A stretch of DNA of 64,000 nt from Cytobacillus oceanisediminis. GTDB lineage: Bacteria > Bacillota > Bacilli > Bacillales > Cytobacillaceae. Location of the stretch: contig NZ_SOEE01000001.1 in assembly GCF_004366035.1 (NCBI RefSeq), positions 620,001 to 684,000 on the forward strand. The letters are read 5' to 3'. Below the pieces are notes generated by a model. It ran no database searches, was not told the origin of the DNA, and saw only the letters and a list, made by a program, of their open reading frames with translations. This document shows, piece by piece, positions 57,392 to 64,000 of the stretch. Position numbers and translations under genes: made by a program. Within the stretch, counting starts at the first letter, position 1. Every line of letters starts with the position of its first letter.

Positions 57392-57413
57392 ACACGGCCG
57401 ATGAAGGCCGTGT
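57392..57413 (-). terminator. Hairpin between leuB and leuC
   Basis: Perfect stem ACACGGCC/GGCCGTGT with a 6-base loop and a TTCTTTT tail on the minus strand, inside the operon. It could act as a partial terminator or as an mRNA-stabilising 5' hairpin for leuCD. Confidence 0.65.
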
Positions 57414-57462
57414 CTCAGTTTTTAAAAATCAGCTGAGACTGTTTCCAGCCATCATTTCAGCT

Positions 57463-58575
57463 TTATGCATAAGCCCCCATGATATTAAGAATAGCTTCGT
57501 TATCCAAAAGGGTAGCCTTTACCTCTTCAATCATTTCAGAAGTAGTAACCACCTTTTTTCCAAATGAAACAATATCTCTTGTACGATAGCCAGCTTCAAG
57601 TACTTGATTAACAGCATTTTCAACCGCTTCAGCTTCCTCTTCCATTCCGAAAGATAATCGAAGCATCATGGCTGCTGATAAAATCATGGCAATAGGATTG
57701 GCTGCATTCTTACCTTGAATATCCGGTGCTGAACCATGGATTGGTTCATATAAATAAGGCCCGTTTTCCGAAATACTGGCGGAAGGAAGCATCCCTAAAG
57801 AGCCAGTCAATACAGACGCTTCATCGCTCAAAATATCACCAAACATATTTTCCGTTACTACAACATCGAATTGCTTCGGATTTTTAATCATTTGCATCGC
57901 TGCATTGTCAACAAGCATATGCTCCAATGCCACTTCCGGATATTGCTTTGCAATTTCGTCCGCTACCTCTCTCCACATTCGGCTTGATTCCAGAACATTG
58001 GCCTTGTCAACAGAAGTCACCTTGCCACGGCGGCTTCCGGCAAGTTCAAAGGCCAGTTTAATGACACGCCGCATTTCTTCTTTTTGATAAAACAATGTAT
58101 CTACCACAGCATCTTTTCCGTTTTGCTGGGTCCTCTCGCTTGGCTTGCCGAAATACAGGCCGCCAGTTAATTCCCTGACCATCAGCATATCCACACCCTC
58201 AATTACTTCATTTTTTAATGGGGAAGTATCAGAAAGGCTGGAATAATATTGAGTTGGCCGCAGATTTGCATAGAGATTCAATTCCTTGCGGATCTTCAAG
58301 AGACCCTTTTCAGGACGAAGGTGGGGAGGCTGCTGGTCCCATTTAGGCCCTCCAACCGCTCCAAGCATGACCGCATCGCTATCTTTGCAAAGCTCCAGTG
58401 TTTCATCAGGCAGTGGGGTTCCGGCTGTATCAATAGCAGAACCGCCAATTTTGCCATATGAAAATTGGAATTGATGTCCGAACCGTTCTCCAACAGCCTG
58501 CAGGACTTCAATTGCTCCCTTCACCACTTCTTTGCCGATCCCATCTCCTGGAAGTACTGCGATACGTTTTTTCAT
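57463..58575 (-). CDS. leuB: 3-isopropylmalate dehydrogenase LeuB
   Basis: Oxidative decarboxylation step of leucine synthesis, 370 residues. AVLPGDGIGKEVV at the N-terminus, VRELTGGLYFGKP, and the metal-site region NMFGDILSDEASVLTGSLGMLPSAS (key Asp residues in GDILSDE). Start follows GGAGGGATT. Confidence 0.97.
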   Translation of the reverse strand: MKKRIAVLPGDGIGKEVVKGAIEVLQAVGERFGHQFQFSYGKIGGSAIDTAGTPLPDETLELCKDSDAVMLGAVGGPKWDQQPPHLRPEKGLLKIRKELNLYANLRPTQYYSSLSDTSPLKNEVIEGVDMLMVRELTGGLYFGKPSERTQQNGKDAVVDTLFYQKEEMRRVIKLAFELAGSRRGKVTSVDKANVLESSRMWREVADEIAKQYPEVALEHMLVDNAAMQMIKNPKQFDVVVTENMFGDILSDEASVLTGSLGMLPSASISENGPYLYEPIHGSAPDIQGKNAANPIAMILSAAMMLRLSFGMEEEAEAVENAVNQVLEAGYRTRDIVSFGKKVVTTSEMIEEVKATLLDNEAILNIMGAYA

Positions 58576-58687
58576 TTTTAATCCCTCCGTCTGTTTTTTT
58601 GTTTATTTTTATAGATTATTGTTTTGGTTATAGTGATGTCAGCACGGGGCACTAAAGCGAACCCGCGGGGAGGAAAGGGAGCTTCTA

Positions 58688-61244
<2,557 letters not shown>

Positions 61245-61288
61245 TTATCTCCCTCTCCGATTAAAATAATATTTTAGTATTAGATTTA

Positions 61289-61807
61289 TTAAACAATGGA
61301 ATATGATTTGGACTGCTGTGAAGTACGCTGTGTTCCTCTAGGGAATGCCGTTGTTCCCGTCCGGGCAAGCTCTTTGATTCCATAAGGTTTAATGAGTTCA
61401 ATGAAAGCTTCTACTTTATCAGATTCACCTGTAATCTGAACAGTCATGCTATCCTTGCTGACATCAATAACAGAGGCTCTGAAGGGTTCAATCAAGGAGT
61501 ATATTTCATTCCTTGTATAAGGGACCGCCTGAACTTTAATGAGGGCGAGCTCCCTTGCCACTATCGATTGATCCGTGATATCAGTCACTTTTATCACATC
61601 GATTTGCTTGTTTAGCTGTTTAGTAATTTGTTCACTGGCACTGGAGTCCTCAACATGGACCACACAAGTGATGCGCGACATCCCTTCATGTTCAGACAGG
61701 CCAACTGAAATGCTCTCAATATTAAAGTTTCTTTTGGAAAATAAATTTGTGATTCTGTTTAGAACACCCGGCCGATTCATCACAGTCAGGCATATGACTC
61801 TTTTCAT
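61289..61807 (-). CDS. ilvH: Acetolactate synthase small subunit IlvH
   Basis: Regulatory ACT-domain subunit of acetohydroxyacid synthase, 172 residues. ACT motif [28 protein letters not shown] (core N-R-P-G-V-L-x-R) and a C-terminal domain ending in EFARTG-like [16 protein letters not shown] overlaps the ilvB stop (ATGA). Confidence 0.96.
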   Translation of the reverse strand: MKRVICLTVMNRPGVLNRITNLFSKRNFNIESISVGLSEHEGMSRITCVVHVEDSSASEQITKQLNKQIDVIKVTDITDQSIVARELALIKVQAVPYTRNEIYSLIEPFRASVIDVSKDSMTVQITGESDKVEAFIELIKPYGIKELARTGTTAFPRGTQRTSQQSKSYSIV

Positions 61808-63525
61808 GGTTTTACACCTGCCATTTCATGAAGTCCTTTCCCAGGTGCAATCATCGGATACACGTTTTCATCCGGATCCACCCGGAAGTCGATAAGTACT
61901 GGTTCGCGGTTATGAAGCACTTCATCCAATAATTCTTCAGCTTCTTCTTCAGATTGAATGACATATCCTTTTATTCCGTAAGCTTCTGCCAATTTTACGA
62001 AAGATGGCTGTACTGGAATTTTGCTGTGAGAGAAACGGGATTCATAAAATATCTCCTGCCATTGCCGAACCATGCCAAGGGCCATATTATTAAAAATTAT
62101 AATTTTCACCGGCAGGTTCATTTCCTGTATAATGGCAAGCTCCTGTGTTGACATCTGGAACCCTCCGTCTCCGCAAATAGCGAGTACGCATGCTTCCGGG
62201 TCGGCCAGCTGAGCTCCGATGCTGGCGGGGAAACCAAACCCCATTGTACCAAGCCCTCCTGATGTCACCCATCTGTCTGCCTTATTAAAGCGGTAGTATT
62301 GGGCTGCCCACATTTGATGCTGTCCTACGTCTGTTACGACGATGGCATTCCCTTCCGTTTTTGAATGGAGCATTTCCATGACTTTCTGAGGCTTTAATCG
62401 TCCAGATTCTTTATCATAGAAATATGGATATTCCTCCTGCCACCTCAGGATGGTTTCCATCCATTCTTTATGGGCCGGGGGTTTTCCATCCTGCAGAATC
62501 AGCTGCTCAAGAGCTTCTTTTGCATCTGCCACAATCGGAATGGACGTTGGAACGTTCTTGCCGATTTCAGCAGGATCAATATCAATATGGGCGACTGTTG
62601 CATGTGGTGCAAAATGCTGTAAGTTTCCTGTTAGTCTGTCATCAAATCGGGCTCCAATATTTATCAGCAAGTCACATTCTGTGAGTCCCATATTGGCTGT
62701 ATAACAGCCATGCATCCCTGCCATTCCGATAAATAATGGATGATCTGCGGGGAACCCGCCGAGGCCCAGGAGTGTGTGAATAACAGGAACCTGCTGCTGC
62801 TCTGCGTACTCTTTTAATTCTTTGGATGCTCTTCCATGAAGCACGCCAGCACCAGCCAGGATGACAGGCTTTTTCGATCTGCTGACCGCTTCAGTTAATT
62901 TCCTTATTTGCAGGTAATTTGGTTTTAATGTCGGCTGATATCCCGGCAGATTCACTTCCTTTTCTTCCTCAGGCTGATCTGAAACTCCCGCAGCAATGTC
63001 TTTAGGGATATCGATCAGTACCGGTCCTGGCCTGCCGGTTGAAGCTATATAAAAAGCTTCTTTAATAATTCTCGGGATATCTTCAATGCTGCGGACCTGA
63101 TAATTGTATTTTGTAATTGGAGTGGTTATCCCCAGGATATCTGCCTCCTGAAAGGCGTCTGATCCAATGACTCCCGTTGCCACCTGGCCTGTAAAAACAA
63201 TCAGCGGAAGTGAATCCATCATTGCGTCTGCAAGCCCGGTAACAATATTAGTGGCTCCTGGTCCTGAAGTGGCAATTACAACACCCGGCTTTCCAGATAT
63301 ACGGGCATACCCTTCAGCAGCATGAATTCCTCCCTGTTCATGACGCGGCAGCACATGAAGAATCTTTGAATGATACAGTTTGTCGTAGAGTGGAAGAACA
63401 GCTCCTCCAGGATAACCAAAAATCACTTCAACATTTTCTTTCTCCAAGGCTCTTAATAACAGATCAGCACCGGTGACAGGATGTGTCTCCGTTTTTGTTT
63501 CTGTTAAGGCAGCTTCCTGCAGCAT
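61804..63525 (-). CDS. ilvB: Acetolactate synthase large subunit IlvB
   Basis: TPP-dependent catalytic subunit for valine, leucine and isoleucine synthesis, 573 residues. [27 protein letters not shown] with the catalytic Glu, and the TPP/Mg motif [16 protein letters not shown]...FNN. The ATG has GGAGG 10 bases upstream. First gene of ilvBHC-leuABCD, behind a leucine T-box. Confidence 0.97.
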   Translation of the reverse strand: MLQEAALTETKTETHPVTGADLLLRALEKENVEVIFGYPGGAVLPLYDKLYHSKILHVLPRHEQGGIHAAEGYARISGKPGVVIATSGPGATNIVTGLADAMMDSLPLIVFTGQVATGVIGSDAFQEADILGITTPITKYNYQVRSIEDIPRIIKEAFYIASTGRPGPVLIDIPKDIAAGVSDQPEEEKEVNLPGYQPTLKPNYLQIRKLTEAVSRSKKPVILAGAGVLHGRASKELKEYAEQQQVPVIHTLLGLGGFPADHPLFIGMAGMHGCYTANMGLTECDLLINIGARFDDRLTGNLQHFAPHATVAHIDIDPAEIGKNVPTSIPIVADAKEALEQLILQDGKPPAHKEWMETILRWQEEYPYFYDKESGRLKPQKVMEMLHSKTEGNAIVVTDVGQHQMWAAQYYRFNKADRWVTSGGLGTMGFGFPASIGAQLADPEACVLAICGDGGFQMSTQELAIIQEMNLPVKIIIFNNMALGMVRQWQEIFYESRFSHSKIPVQPSFVKLAEAYGIKGYVIQSEEEAEELLDEVLHNREPVLIDFRVDPDENVYPMIAPGKGLHEMAGVKP

Positions 63526-64000
63526 TTGTTGATAACCTCCTCATGTTTTTTTAACTCCAATATAAAAAGCCCTTCCACCCCTAAAGACACCTATCGATTG
63601 TAGGTATAAGGGATGAAAAGGCTTTGATAACCTGTTCCACGGTACCACCCTGATTCACGCTTATAGTGCGTGCACTCATGAACAGCCACATGCTGTCCGT
63701 TTTGATAACGGGTGAAGAACACCCGGCAGCCCCTAATCGAACATCTTTCAGGACTGCGCTCAGAGGTGAGTTCATTTTAAGAGGGCATTACCGGTTTTCA
63801 GCAGGTCCGGCTCTCTGTGAATGCCTGTCATAAAACTACTTATCCTCTTCTACGCTTTTCCTATTCTGAGATTTTGATCTCATTACACTAACGCTTTAAA
63901 TCATTGAATTATTAAATAAAAAAAACCCAAAATACTTATTACAAGAATGATTTCACTGAGATGAAGGTTATAATTCTATTTAACTTAAAGGTGTGAATTT
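63526..64000. other. ilvB upstream region
   Basis: 475 bases holding the T-box leader. From about 63900 to the end the sequence is A/T-rich and should contain the promoter, which I could not place with confidence. Known CodY control of this operon in B. subtilis cannot be judged from this fragment. Confidence 0.6.
63566..63870 (-). promoter_or_regulatory. Leucine T-box riboswitch upstream of ilvB
   Basis: Minus strand T-box AGGGTGGTACCGTGGAA (63651-63635), then a long terminator stem AAAGCC...GGCTTT with a T-run (63625-63562). In stem I, AATGAACTCACCTCTGAGC places CTC (63770-63768), a leucine codon, in the specifier loop. This fits control of ilv-leu by uncharged tRNA-Leu. Confidence 0.95.

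Noticed and set aside
58576..58687. A seventh copy of the dispersed repeat between leuA and leuB
   Set aside because: Only a short GC-rich stretch is present; none of the shared ends or inner blocks match.
63581..63775. Minus-strand ORF of 64 codons
   Set aside because: It lies wholly in the ilvB T-box leader and spans the terminator and T-box.

Overview
The window is a stretch of a low-GC, endospore-forming Firmicute chromosome (Bacillaceae). Gene order from ilvB (right end) to the safA/coxA locus (left end) follows the Bacillus subtilis order almost gene for gene: ilvBHC-leuABCD, ysoA, tig, clpX, lonB, lonA, ysxC, hemAXCDBL, spoVID, ysxE, valS, folC, comC, spoIIB, maf, radC, mreBCD, minCD, spoIVFA-spoIVFB, rplU-prp-rpmA, spo0B, obg, pheB-pheA, nadR/nifS and nadBCA. 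Departures from that order (an RNase G gene, a diguanylate cyclase between folC and comC, a kinase-like gene between safA and coxA, an amino-acid ABC transporter between ysxC and hemA) and a family of dispersed intergenic repeats suggest a non-subtilis member such as Cytobacillus or a relative. That genus guess is inference. I see no phage, insertion sequence, CRISPR array, rRNA or tRNA.

Layout. 1-3.9 kb: spore morphogenesis genes (coxA-like lipoprotein, CotS/YutH-type kinase, safA with coding tandem repeats). 4-9.7 kb: NAD synthesis (nadBCA) divergent from nifS and the repressor gene nadR, with a candidate NadR palindrome between them. 9.7-14.5 kb: pheA, pheB, obg, spo0B, rpmA, prp, rplU with an L21-type leader. 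14.7-19.4 kb: RNase G, SpoIVFB/SpoIVFA, MinD/MinC. 19.7-25.3 kb: MreD/C/B, RadC, Maf, SpoIIB. 25.5-33.1 kb: ComC, a GAF-GGDEF protein, FolC, ValS with a T-box leader, and a small membrane protein. 33.1-35.6 kb: YsxE and SpoVID. 35.9-42.2 kb: haem synthesis hemAXCDBL. 42.4-45.4 kb: a small membrane protein and a polar amino-acid ABC transporter. 45.7-55.2 kb: YsxC, LonA, LonB, ClpX, trigger factor, YsoA. 55.3-64 kb: the leucine/isoleucine/valine operon behind a leucine T-box. All but four genes lie on the minus strand.

How it fits together. Most genes are core housekeeping or sporulation functions. SafA and SpoVID are LysM proteins known to interact at the spore surface, and here each is followed by a gene of the CotS/YutH/YsxE kinase-like family: one keeps the catalytic residues, the other (YsxE) has lost them. 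That pairing is the most interesting biological hypothesis I can support. I did not find a clear unknown multi-gene system. The remaining points of interest are dispersed repeats, coding minisatellites, three genes with poor or missing start signals, and several candidate sporulation or PerR-type control sites. All promoter and operator calls are by eye and unscored.
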